The notes: generated by a model not told the origin, from the letters alone. Positions 1 through 6,974 are shown, counted from the first letter of the stretch. The stretch is 7,198 nucleotides of DNA from Flavobacteriaceae bacterium (GCA_030613745.1 JAUWLK010000137.1:1-7198), one strand, 5' to 3'. Translations and numbers: made by a program.

Positions 1-18
1 TTTAACTAAAAATAAAGT

Positions 19-1848
19 ATGAATAAAATACTTTCAAACATAAAAGGTGATGTATTTGGAGGACTCACTGCAAGTATTGTAGCTTTACCTTTAGCACTTG
101 CCTTTGGTGTTTCATCTGGTTTAGGTCCAAGTGCCGGTTTATACGGTGCAATTTTTTTAGGTTTTTTTGCTTCTTTTTTTGGAGGGACAAACACACAAAT
201 TTCTGGCCCTACTGCTCCTTTAACAGCCGTAAGTATGGTAATGATCGCAGGTATATTACAAGCTAATGATGGAGATTTGAATAGAGCCTTACCAATTATA
301 CTTACTGTATTTTTATTAGCTGGATTATTTCAAATTCTTTTAGGAGTTGTTGGTGTTGGAAATTATATTAAATATATTCCTTATCCTGTTGTTTCTGGGT
401 TTATGACTGCTATTGGAGTGATTATTATAATTACAAATATATTGCCAATATTAGGATATTATGTAGAAGATGATCAACAGTTTATTGAGCAATTTAAACC
501 TCATGCAGAAGAAGTAATGATCAATAACATCATAAAAGATGAAGCTAAAGAAGGAATTTTAGTATTAGAAAATTTTAAAGAAACAATTAGTAGAGCAGAA
601 AAAATAACCGAAGCAGGAATATTAAATGAGTCAAAAATATTGGCAAATAAAGAAACTTCTGGAGTTATTGGTGCCATTAAAAGTATTCCAAGAGCATTGC
701 ATACTATAAATTATTTAGAACTGATTTTGGCATTATCAACTATTATAATTATTTATGGTTTTAAAAAAATAACTACAAAGATTCCTTCTACATTGATAGC
801 TCTTTTAGTAGTTTCAGGTTTTGCAATTTTTGCAAATCTCGATTACCGGCCAATTGAAGAAATTCCTGGCGGATTTCCAATTCCAAATTTAGGCATATTT
901 ACAAACTTTAATTTAGGGCAAGTTTCACCATATATTTTTACTGCAATTACTTTAGCATTTTTAGGCGCTATTGATTCTTTGCTAACATCTGTAGTTGCAG
1001 ATAATATGACCAAAACTAACCACAACCCTAATAAAGAATTAATGGGGCAAGGAATAGGTAATAGTATTGCTGCAATTTTTGGCGGGTTACCAGGCGCAGG
1101 CGCAACAATTAGAACTGTGGTAAATATAAATGCTGGTGGTAGAACTAAATTATCGGGAATGGCAGCAGGTGTATTTTTACTTGTTATTTTATTAGCTATA
1201 GGTCCTCTTGCCTCAAAAATTCCAGCTGCAGTTTTGGCAGGTATTTTAATAACTGTAGGTATTGGCGTTATGGATTACAAAGGCTTAAAAGCTATACCAA
1301 ATATTCCAAAAGCCGAAGTAGTAATAATGATTGTAGTTTTATTGCTTTCTACTTTTTGGAATTTAGTATATGCAGTTGGAATAGGTTTAATCATAGCTTC
1401 ATTGGTTTTTATGAAAAAAATGGGAGACGCTACTGCTGAAAAATCAGATATAAAAAGCTTGAAAGAAGAAAAAGCCTGGGATGATGAAGAAAATTTCCCC
1501 AAAGAATTTAAAGAAAAAGTATTTATTAAACACATAAAAGGACCTCTGTTTTTTGGTTCAACCAGTCATTTTCAAATGTTAGCAAAACAGGTACCTGATT
1601 CAGCGATGTACGTTATAGTTAGAATGGAAAAAGTACCCTATATAGATCAATCAGGTTTATATGCTATAGAAGATGCTTTTTTAGACTTAGAAATGAAAAA
1701 TATTCATCCACTAATAGTTGATATACAAAAGCAACCTTTATATTTATTACAATCTATTGATATAATACCTGATTTAATTTCAAATGAACATCTTTTTGAT
1801 AATTTTAATGATTGTACTGAATGGATTAAAAATAATGTTAAAAAATAG
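19..1848 (+). CDS. SulP-family anion transporter with C-terminal STAS domain
   Basis: This is an inner-membrane transporter of the SulP/SLC26 family, which moves sulfate, bicarbonate or other small anions; the substrate cannot be read from the sequence. The 609-residue length is somewhat long for bacterial members. The N-terminus has the family signature (G-D-x-x-G-G-L-T-A, then L-P-x-A-x-A-F-G, residues about 10-30) and the substrate-site segment I-S-G-P-T-A-P-L-T at about 61-69. The second half carries L-P-G-A-G-A-T-I-R-T followed by N-x-N-A-G-G-R-T (about 357-376). Many hydrophobic segments fill residues 10-465. A STAS domain follows (about 498-605), with the phosphorylatable-type D-Q-S-G motif near 543. 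An unusual charged stretch at about 151-230 lies between membrane segments. The ATG at 19 directly precedes the conserved N-terminus, so the start is secure. The next gene begins 30 bases downstream on the same strand, suggesting an operon. No promoter is visible in the 18 bases upstream. Confidence 0.95.
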   Translation: MNKILSNIKGDVFGGLTASIVALPLALAFGVSSGLGPSAGLYGAIFLGFFASFFGGTNTQISGPTAPLTAVSMVMIAGILQANDGDLNRALPIILTVFLLAGLFQILLGVVGVGNYIKYIPYPVVSGFMTAIGVIIIITNILPILGYYVEDDQQFIEQFKPHAEEVMINNIIKDEAKEGILVLENFKETISRAEKITEAGILNESKILANKETSGVIGAIKSIPRALHTINYLELILALSTIIIIYGFKKITTKIPSTLIALLVVSGFAIFANLDYRPIEEIPGGFPIPNLGIFTNFNLGQVSPYIFTAITLAFLGAIDSLLTSVVADNMTKTNHNPNKELMGQGIGNSIAAIFGGLPGAGATIRTVVNINAGGRTKLSGMAAGVFLLVILLAIGPLASKIPAAVLAGILITVGIGVMDYKGLKAIPNIPKAEVVIMIVVLLLSTFWNLVYAVGIGLIIASLVFMKKMGDATAEKSDIKSLKEEKAWDDEENFPKEFKEKVFIKHIKGPLFFGSTSHFQMLAKQVPDSAMYVIVRMEKVPYIDQSGLYAIEDAFLDLEMKNIHPLIVDIQKQPLYLLQSIDIIPDLISNEHLFDNFNDCTEWIKNNVKK

Positions 1849-1878
1849 TAATTACATATTACCATAAAAAATTGATAA

Positions 1879-2469
1879 ATGCTAACATTTAAAAATTTTA
1901 ATATTGCTGATTGGTTTTCATTTTATAGAATTGCCGCTGCTCCATTTCTTCTTATTTTATTATGGTTTCACGAACGTGAACTATTTACTTGGTTTTTATT
2001 GATCAGTTATAGTACTGATATGATTGATGGATTTTTAGCAAGAAAACTAAAAATAACAAGTCCTAGAGGATCACAATTAGATTCTTTTGGAGATCAAATA
2101 ACATTTATTATTGGCTTACTTGGTTTGTTTGTTTTTGAAATCGATTTTATCAAAGAGAATTATATTTTAATTTTAATTGCATTTATCCCATATATAATTC
2201 AAATGCTCATAGCATTTAAAAAATATGGAAAAGCTACATCTTTTCATACCTACTTAGCTAAGCTATCTGCATTTACTCAGGCTGTTTTTATTCTTTCATC
2301 AATGTTTTTTGGTCCATCATATGGTCTATTTTATTTTATGATTATACTAGGCTTTTTAGAAACGATAGAAGAAGTTATACTAATTTTTATGTATAAAAAC
2401 TGGGTTTCTGATATAAAAGGTATCTTTTGGGCAATAAAAGATAAAAGAAGGCAACAAAATAAGAGGTGA
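1879..2469 (+). CDS. CDP-alcohol phosphatidyltransferase family membrane protein
   Basis: This is a 196-residue integral membrane enzyme of the CDP-alcohol phosphatidyltransferase family. These enzymes transfer a phosphatidyl group from a CDP-linked lipid to an alcohol acceptor, as in phosphatidylglycerophosphate or phosphatidylinositol synthesis. The catalytic signature D-x2-D-G-x2-A-R-x8-G-x3-D-x3-D is complete: D47, D50, G51, A54, R55, G64, D68 and D72. The residue after the last aspartate is Gln, where PgsA-type enzymes usually have Lys, so I do not assign pgsA and the acceptor alcohol is unknown. About five or six hydrophobic segments surround the motif, and the C-terminus ends in a basic tail. 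The gene sits 30 bases after the SulP gene and 22 bases before the metallophosphoesterase gene, all on one strand, so co-transcription is likely. Confidence 0.9.
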   Translation: MLTFKNFNIADWFSFYRIAAAPFLLILLWFHERELFTWFLLISYSTDMIDGFLARKLKITSPRGSQLDSFGDQITFIIGLLGLFVFEIDFIKENYILILIAFIPYIIQMLIAFKKYGKATSFHTYLAKLSAFTQAVFILSSMFFGPSYGLFYFMIILGFLETIEEVILIFMYKNWVSDIKGIFWAIKDKRRQQNKR

Positions 2470-2491
2470 TCACATTTTAATAATTAATATT

Positions 2492-3706
2492 ATGCGCTCA
2501 TATTCATTCTTTACAATTATTTTATTATGCGTCATATTATTATCTGTTGATATCTTTACTTTTTATTGGTTGCAATCAATTACACAACTTATTACAGTAC
2601 CATATATAAGATACTTTATATATATAACTTTTTGGATTTTTGCAATTGGTCTTATAACATCAATTATTGTTTTAAGAATAAGATTAACTAGTATAAACCC
2701 AACACGAAAACATCTTTTAATATCTTCATTATACGGACTTACAGTATCTTCTTTTGTTCCAAAATTATTTTTTGTAATTATAACCTCTATTCTCTATTTT
2801 TCAAACTTTGTTTTTATAGAAGAATATTCTTTATTAGTTTTTTTTATTGTTGGCATTCTTTCAGGTTTTCTACCATTTTTTACAATCATTTATGGAATTT
2901 TCAGAACATTATATCGATTTAAGATCCATCAAATAAATATTAAAATTGAAAAACTTCCTACAAACTTTGCAGGATTAAAAATTGTTCACATATCCGATCT
3001 TCATTTAGGTAGTTTTAATTATCGATATCATATTTTAGATAGAGCAATTAAGTTAATTAATCATTTAGAACCTGATTTTATTTTTTTTACAGGTGATTTA
3101 GTAAACAACTGTGCATGGGAATTAAAAAATTGGGATCTGGTACTAAAACAATTATCTGCTAAAAAGGGTAAATATTCTGTTTTATGAAATCATGATTATG
3201 GAGATTATAAACAATGGGATACTGTAGAACTCAAACAAGACAATTTTGAATCAATAAAACAATTTTATAAAAAAATTGGTTTTAAATTATTACTAAATGA
3301 AGCTGATATTATTGATAATGAAGGAGATAAGTTATCAATTGTAGGTGTGGAAAATTGGGGAAACCCACCATTTAAACAATATGGAGATTTAAATAAATCT
3401 TTAAAAAATGTAAAAGATATTCCTTTTAAAATATTATTGTCTCATGATCCTTCTCATTGGAATAAAGAAGTTATACAAAAAACTGACATAACTCTCACTC
3501 TCTCAGGTCATACACATGGTATGCAAGCAGGGATTAATCTTAAAAACAAAAAATGGAGTCCGATTAAATATAAATATAAACAATGGGCAGGCTTATATGA
3601 GCATCATCAACAATATTTATATGTTAATAGAGGTTTAGGCTGGCTTGGATTTCCTGGTAGATTAGGTATGCGGCCAGAAATTACATTTATAGAGTTAGAA
3701 AACTAA
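2492..3706 (+). pseudogene. Membrane-anchored metallophosphoesterase interrupted by one in-frame TGA
   Basis: This is a calcineurin-like metallophosphoesterase, 404 codons long, with a TGA at 3185-3187 (codon 232). The first 150 residues contain about four hydrophobic segments, followed by the phosphoesterase domain: I-S-D-L-H (D169, H171), F-T-G-D-L (D202), then the expected G-N-H-D reading as stop-N-H-D. After the stop, in the same frame, come L-S-H-D-P (about 3439-3453) and S-G-H-T-H-G (about 3505-3522), then a conserved-looking tail with G-R-L-G-M-R-P-E-I-T. A single G-to-T change (GGA to TGA) explains the break; nothing else is damaged. The truncated 231-residue product would lack half its metal ligands. 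No in-frame ATG follows the stop until within the GHTHGM motif, so a separate functional C-terminal protein is unlikely; the GTG at 3347 is probably an internal valine. This layout resembles YkuE-type membrane phosphoesterases, some of which act on lipid or nucleotide phosphoesters, but the substrate here is unknown. It is the last gene of the probable three-gene unit. Confidence 0.85.
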
Positions 3707-3757
3707 TACTTTTTTATTAATAAACAAAAAGATAATTTTTCAATGTTATCAATAAAT

Positions 3758-3787
3758 AAAAAAACCTCTCAAGTAAAACTTAAGAGG
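3758..3787 (-). terminator. Rho-independent terminator, best on minus strand
   Basis: The arms 3765-3774 (CCTCTCAAGT) and 3778-3787 (ACTTAAGAGG) enclose an AAA loop. Read on the minus strand, the stem is 10 bp with one G-U wobble, and it is followed by seven T residues (A-run at 3758-3764 on the plus strand). On the plus strand the stem has a C-A mismatch and only ATTTAG after it, so it is weaker there. It lies just past the 3' side of the tRNA-like tail at 3797-3813, which is where a tRNA terminator would be expected. It also lies downstream of the minus-strand aldo/keto reductase gene and could serve that gene now. Confidence 0.75.
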
Positions 3788-3796
3788 ATTTAGTTT

Positions 3797-3813
3797 GTCG
3801 GGGTGGCAGGATT
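3797..3813 (-). other. tRNA 3'-end remnant, candidate attachment-site core
   Basis: On the minus strand these 17 bases read AATCCTGCCACCCCGAC. This fits the end of a tRNA gene: last T-loop bases, T-stem 3' strand CCTGC, acceptor 3' strand CACCCCG and discriminator A. The acceptor strand with C1-G72 and A73 resembles Bacteroidota proline tRNA genes, as I remember them. The match stops abruptly at 3813: the bases beyond cannot form the rest of a T-arm, anticodon arm or D-arm. A terminator sits on the expected 3' side. A tRNA tail next to its terminator but without a body is the typical scar left on one flank by an element integrated at a tRNA 3' end. The alternative is a decayed tRNA gene or a chance match. 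Confidence 0.5.
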
Positions 3814-3846
3814 AGCTCCTTACAGTCACTTATCCTGTTTAGGAGC
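3807..3846. repeat. Two interleaved inverted repeats beside the tRNA-like tail
   Basis: CAGGATTAG (3807-3815) pairs with CTTATCCTG (3829-3837) at 8 of 9 positions. GCTCCT (3815-3820) pairs perfectly with AGGAGC (3841-3846). The two hairpins overlap and exclude one another. Their role is unknown: they could be recombinase binding arms at an attachment site, alternative RNA structures downstream of the aldo/keto reductase, or chance. Confidence 0.35.
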
Positions 3847-3900
3847 AGTTATTTGATTTTACATTATCACTTCGTAAATAGCCTTTTTTGATAAAAATCG

Positions 3901-4902
3901 TTAAACTTTTTTATAATACTCAATTTCATTACCTGCTTTAACACTTACTTTTTCCAACAACTGATATCTATCATTTTCAGAATATTTCATAAAGCTTTTG
4001 GCCAGATTTATTTTTTCTTCAATAAATTCAACTTTCTCTGCTCCTGTTATCAACACGCTAATGGGTAGGGACCATACAAAATCTAGAGCTTCTTTAACAG
4101 AAATATAGTTGGGAATGATTGGATCTTTTGATTCCCACTGGGTTTTATCCTGCATTCTTTTTTCTTTAAAAAAACGACCATCTGACAACGTTTTCATTGC
4201 CAAAACCCCAAAATTTCTGTCTATTGCAATGGGCAAAACATTTTTAATAAAACTGTGAAAATGCATGTCAATAGTATTGATCGGCATTTGAATAGTTTCT
4301 AAAATATCATTATCTGTTGTTTTTTCAAGCATCCTATTATGGGCAAAAGGATTCTGATGTCCGGTAAAACCAATATGTTTGACCTTTCCTTCTGCTTTCG
4401 CCTTTTCAAAAACCTCCAGTACCTCATTTTCAATACGATTATCAACATCTTCGGGAGTTCTTAACGAATGTACTTGCCAAAGATCTATATAATCGCATTT
4501 CATTCTTCGCAGAGTTCCTTCCAAATGCTTACGGGCAGTAGCTCCATTAGAGGCTGTGGATTTACTCATAATAAAAACGTCATCCCTGTATTTAGGTACA
4601 AGGTATTTACCGTAACGAATTTCACTTCCTCCATTATCATAGGATTCTGCTGTGTCAAAAAAACGTACACCGCCTTCTATTGCTTTTTCTATCACCTTCT
4701 GAGCTTCCCTTTCGGTAGTCCAACCTATATGAAAACCCCCAAGTCCAAGCATGGTTACTTTTTTATTGGTTTTACCAAGTGTACGTAAAGGAAGTAATTC
4801 TCCCCATCGATCTCGATTCTTATTTGCAAAGCTATCCACTGGAATCATTAAACTACTGGTAAGCATAGCTAATTGTCTAAGAAATTTACGTCTATTTTTC
4901 AT
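3901..4902 (-). CDS. Aldo/keto reductase with twin-arginine signal
   Basis: This is a 333-residue aldo/keto reductase, an NAD(P)H-dependent oxidoreductase acting on carbonyl groups. The substrate is not predictable. The N-terminus (N-R-R-K-F-L-R-Q-L-A, residues 3-12, then a short hydrophobic run) looks like a Tat export signal, with a possible cleavage region around 26 (S-F-A-N). The family tetrad is present: D83 in F-F-D-T-A, Y88 in E-S-Y, K114 in M-S-K-S and H145 in W-Q-V-H. Other family segments are L-P-L-R-T-L-G-K-T near 37 and G-K-V-K-H-I-G-F-T-G at 172-181. The start at 4902 is chosen because it places the RR motif at the extreme N-terminus. The gene is convergent with the metallophosphoesterase and lies in its own transcription unit; the sulfatase is about 400 bp upstream. 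Its base composition looks less AT-rich than the genes to the left, which agrees with a possible separate origin. Confidence 0.92.
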   Translation of the reverse strand: MKNRRKFLRQLAMLTSSLMIPVDSFANKNRDRWGELLPLRTLGKTNKKVTMLGLGGFHIGWTTEREAQKVIEKAIEGGVRFFDTAESYDNGGSEIRYGKYLVPKYRDDVFIMSKSTASNGATARKHLEGTLRRMKCDYIDLWQVHSLRTPEDVDNRIENEVLEVFEKAKAEGKVKHIGFTGHQNPFAHNRMLEKTTDNDILETIQMPINTIDMHFHSFIKNVLPIAIDRNFGVLAMKTLSDGRFFKEKRMQDKTQWESKDPIIPNYISVKEALDFVWSLPISVLITGAEKVEFIEEKINLAKSFMKYSENDRYQLLEKVSVKAGNEIEYYKKV

Positions 4903-5306
4903 AGTTATAATTTAATTATATTGATTTTCTGTACCAAAAAAACTTATTCTATATTAAGTTAATACTTTTAATATTTCAAAAACTTAGATTTCAGATTTAA
5001 ATATTCAAATATCTTATTATTAACAGAACAGGACTTTAAATTTATAAAAAAATGAATAAACAACCACCATTAAAAACGATGGTTTTGATTTTCAACCTGA
5101 GTTCGACGTAAGAAACATGAACTTTTAGTATGAAAAAGGCAGAATAATTTGTATATTTAAGTTTTGATATTCAAATAATTAACCAATTATTCCGCCATGA
5201 TTTCTAAAGATAAAATTACTGAACTACGAAGTAATCATGAATACAATAATAAAAAATAGAAAAGAATGGGAAAAATGAGAACTTTAAGTCAGATTTTTTA
5301 TAAAAA
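4903..5306. other. Intergenic gap with degraded mobile-element sequence
   Basis: This 404-bp stretch separates the aldo/keto reductase start from the sulfatase stop. The first 160 bases are very AT-rich and should hold the reductase promoter, but I see no clear match to the Bacteroidota TTG / TAnnTTTG pattern. A weak hairpin (ACCAT 5066-5070 with ATGGT 5079-5083) follows. From about 5095 the sequence changes character (ACCTGAGTTCGACG...) and leads into a short coding remnant described separately. There is no intact gene. Confidence 0.6.
5095..5300 (+). mobile_element. Possible remnant of an IS982-type insertion sequence (5' end)
   Basis: A short reading frame at 5197-5259 begins M-I-S-K-D-K-I-T-E-L and then hits a stop after 20 residues. 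That opening resembles the first residues of Bacteroidota IS982-type transposases as I recall them. Past the TAG, the same frame reads K-R-M-G-K-M-R-T-L-S (about 5260-5289), which could correspond to the K-M-S-x-S-E region of those transposases after an internal deletion. About 100 non-coding bases precede the ATG, beginning with ACCTGAGTTCG at 5095, a plausible element end. No second end, target duplication or transposase core is visible. The match rests on few residues, so the family name is tentative. Confidence 0.35.
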
Positions 5307-6737
5307 TTAATAAGAAATTTCTAAATCATTAGTTCTAACTTCTCTTAGTTTTTCTTTTAACTTTTGTTGGAATTTTGCCACAATTTTAGAACAAGAAGGT
5401 TTATTTACAAGATTGGTAAATTGTTTGGGGTCTTTTATCATATTGTATAATTCAATACCCGATTTTGCATCTTCATCATACTGAATATAAGCCCATTTTT
5501 TAGTTCGTAATAAAAAAGATTTTCCTCCTTGACTTACAGAAAAAGTGGTATCTCTTACTTTATAATTCGAATTGTCAATAGTTTTAACCAAACTTTTGCC
5601 TTGCAAATGTTTTGATGCTTTTAAACCTGCTAATTCGGCAATGGTAGGATATAAATCTATCAATTCAACAAAAGAATTACAAATCATTGTTTTTTTACCA
5701 GGAACTTTGATAATCATAGGAACCCTGACAGATTCTTCATGTAAACTCACTTTCATCCAAAACTTATGTTCTCCTAAATGGAAACCATGATCAGATATAA
5801 AAATAACAATCGTATTGTCTTCTAAATCTTCATCTTTTAATGTTTTTAAAACTTTACCGACTTGCGCATCCATATAAGTTACAGAAGCATAATACGCTGC
5901 AATTGCTTTCTTTTCTTGTGTTAAAGACATTTGCCCATTTATACTTGTCACATAATTAATACCCCTTTTAGGAATGTCATTCCAATCATTGTTTATATTT
6001 TCAGGCATGACCATTCTTTCAAAAGGATAGGGTTCGAAATATTTTTTTGGAGCCACAAACGGCACATGAGGACGAACAAAACCTACAGCTAGAAAGAATG
6101 GTTTATTTTTATGTTTTTTGATAAGTTCAATGGCTTTTTGTGCAGTTTTTCCATCAGCATGTTCTAAATCATTACCGTCAGCTTTTACTATAGTCATTAC
6201 ATTTCCACCCTTTCTTTCAATTTTCCCATCAGGGTTATTTTGTACTAATTCAGCTTCTCCATTTGCTTTCCATTCAGGACCTTTACTATTAAAACGCTCT
6301 GTCCAAGAAGCCTCATCGTCCGTTCCGTTTGAGCCAGTTTCAATATCTATTGGAACTCCCATATGATATATTTTACTTACACGAGCAGTATAGTAACCAT
6401 TGTCTTTAAATAATTGAGGAAGTGATTTTCTGTTTTTACCTATATTTTTTCTGCCACTTACATAACCAAAAGTAGTAGTAGCATTAGGATAATATCCAAA
6501 CATAAAAGAAGCTCTTGAAGGACCACAAACAGGATATTGTGAATAAGCACGTGTGTATTTTATACCTTCAGATGTTAATTTGTCAATATTAGGAGTGTAG
6601 CAAACTTTGTTTTCATAAGAAGATACAGCGGTGGTAGTTAAATCATCGGCAACAATAAAAAGAATATTCGGTTTTTTTTGTTGCGAAAACGTTAATAGTG
6701 TTGCTAGTGCAAAAAGGATGAGTATTAAATATTTCAT
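5307..6737 (-). CDS. Secreted sulfatase, iduronate-2-sulfatase-like (type I, formylglycine)
   Basis: This is a 476-residue arylsulfatase-type enzyme that hydrolyses sulfate esters, probably on a glycan, in the periplasm or outside the cell. A signal peptide covers about residues 1-18 (M-K-Y-L-I-L... ending T-F-S before Q-Q-K-K). The sulfatase N-terminal block K-P-N-I-L-F-I-V-A-D-D-L gives metal ligands D31 and D32. C71 in V-C-G-P-S-R is the cysteine that a maturase converts to formylglycine, with R75 beside it. S-K-I-Y-H (K122, H125), G-F-V-R-P-H-V-P-F (H224) and I-S-D-H-G-F-H-L-G-E-H (D316, H317) complete the active site. The G-F-V-R-P-H-x-P-F-V-A-P-K-K-Y segment points to the iduronate-2-sulfatase-like group (S1_7 in SulfAtlas terms). 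In Bacteroidota such enzymes often act on algal or animal sulfated polysaccharides, but no polysaccharide-utilisation genes are seen here, so the substrate is open. No formylglycine-generating enzyme gene is in the window. Confidence 0.95.
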   Translation of the reverse strand: MKYLILILFALATLLTFSQQKKPNILFIVADDLTTTAVSSYENKVCYTPNIDKLTSEGIKYTRAYSQYPVCGPSRASFMFGYYPNATTTFGYVSGRKNIGKNRKSLPQLFKDNGYYTARVSKIYHMGVPIDIETGSNGTDDEASWTERFNSKGPEWKANGEAELVQNNPDGKIERKGGNVMTIVKADGNDLEHADGKTAQKAIELIKKHKNKPFFLAVGFVRPHVPFVAPKKYFEPYPFERMVMPENINNDWNDIPKRGINYVTSINGQMSLTQEKKAIAAYYASVTYMDAQVGKVLKTLKDEDLEDNTIVIFISDHGFHLGEHKFWMKVSLHEESVRVPMIIKVPGKKTMICNSFVELIDLYPTIAELAGLKASKHLQGKSLVKTIDNSNYKVRDTTFSVSQGGKSFLLRTKKWAYIQYDEDAKSGIELYNMIKDPKQFTNLVNKPSCSKIVAKFQQKLKEKLREVRTNDLEISY

Positions 6738-6925
6738 TTTATGACAATTAATAAGTGAATATAAACAAAATATAAATAATTGATATAAAAAATGTGTTTT
6801 AGTATTACTATTTTAGTTCCTTGCTTATTATCATAAAATTTCATGATCCCTATTAATAACAATTTAATTTCTTTAAATTTGAGCTAGTTATCAGCAAGGC
6901 TTATCTACAATGAAACCGAATGTTA
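6738..6925. other. AT-rich intergenic region upstream of the sulfatase
   Basis: This stretch should carry the sulfatase promoter. On the minus strand there is a TATATTTTG about 30 bases before the start, one base off the Bacteroidota -7 consensus TAnnTTTG, but no TTG at the right distance. A 7-bp inverted repeat (CCTTGCT 6819-6825, AGCAAGG 6893-6899) and an imperfect palindrome TCATAAAATTTCATGA (6831-6846) are present, without an assigned role. I see no gene. Confidence 0.4.
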
Positions 6926-6951
6926 TAGTTCATTACAAAAAAAATGAACTA
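6926..6951. repeat. Perfect 9-bp inverted repeat
   Basis: TAGTTCATT (6926-6934) and AATGAACTA (6943-6951) form a perfect 9-bp stem around an A-rich 8-base loop. It overlaps by two bases the adjacent GC-richer hairpin at 6950-6974. Two abutting hairpins at the end of a coding remnant could mark the end of a mobile element or a composite terminator. Confidence 0.5.
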
Positions 6952-6974
6952 CCTCGACCCAAGGGTACGAGGTA
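6937..6974 (-). terminator. Hairpin with T-tract, likely minus-strand terminator
   Basis: TACCTCG (6950-6956) pairs with CGAGGTA (6968-6974). The stem continues inward through ACC and GGT with a single bulged A at 6967. On the minus strand it directly follows the TGA of the coding fragment ending at 6975, and eight T residues (6944-6937) come five bases after it. This fits a Rho-independent terminator of that former gene. Subterminal hairpins also occur at the ends of IS200/IS605-type elements, which is an alternative reading. Confidence 0.6.

Noticed and set aside
3184..3215. Overlapping ATGA stop-start that could restart translation after the TGA
   Set aside because: The ATG at 3184 meets a stop after three codons and the ATG at 3192 leads to a short out-of-frame peptide. 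Neither gives the conserved C-terminal sequence.
3347..3706. Separate 119-residue gene starting at a GTG after the TGA
   Set aside because: It is in frame with the upstream metallophosphoesterase and contains only the C-terminal half of that domain. The GTG falls inside a continuous conserved strand (S-I-V-G-V-E-N-W-G), so it is an internal valine codon.
2492..3706. Selenocysteine insertion at the TGA
   Set aside because: The position is a glycine in the G-N-H-D motif, not a cysteine, and no stable hairpin of bacterial SECIS type is evident in the AT-rich sequence directly after it.
4468..4788. Plus-strand reading frame of 106 codons inside the reductase gene
   Set aside because: It is antisense to a clear aldo/keto reductase and its product shows no domain or signal of its own.
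5066..5083. Hairpin ACCAT/ATGGT as a terminator
   Set aside because: The stem is only 5 bp and AT-rich, it lies over 200 bases from the sulfatase stop, and no gene ends next to it on the plus strand.
6738..6790. Sulfatase promoter with Bacteroidota -33/-7 elements
   Set aside because: The TATATTTTG on the minus strand is one base off TAnnTTTG and no TTG stands at a suitable distance upstream, so I do not annotate it as a promoter.
6819..6899. Inverted repeat CCTTGCT/AGCAAGG as a structured element
   Set aside because: Seven base pairs separated by 67 AT-rich bases can easily occur by chance, and nothing nearby supports a function.
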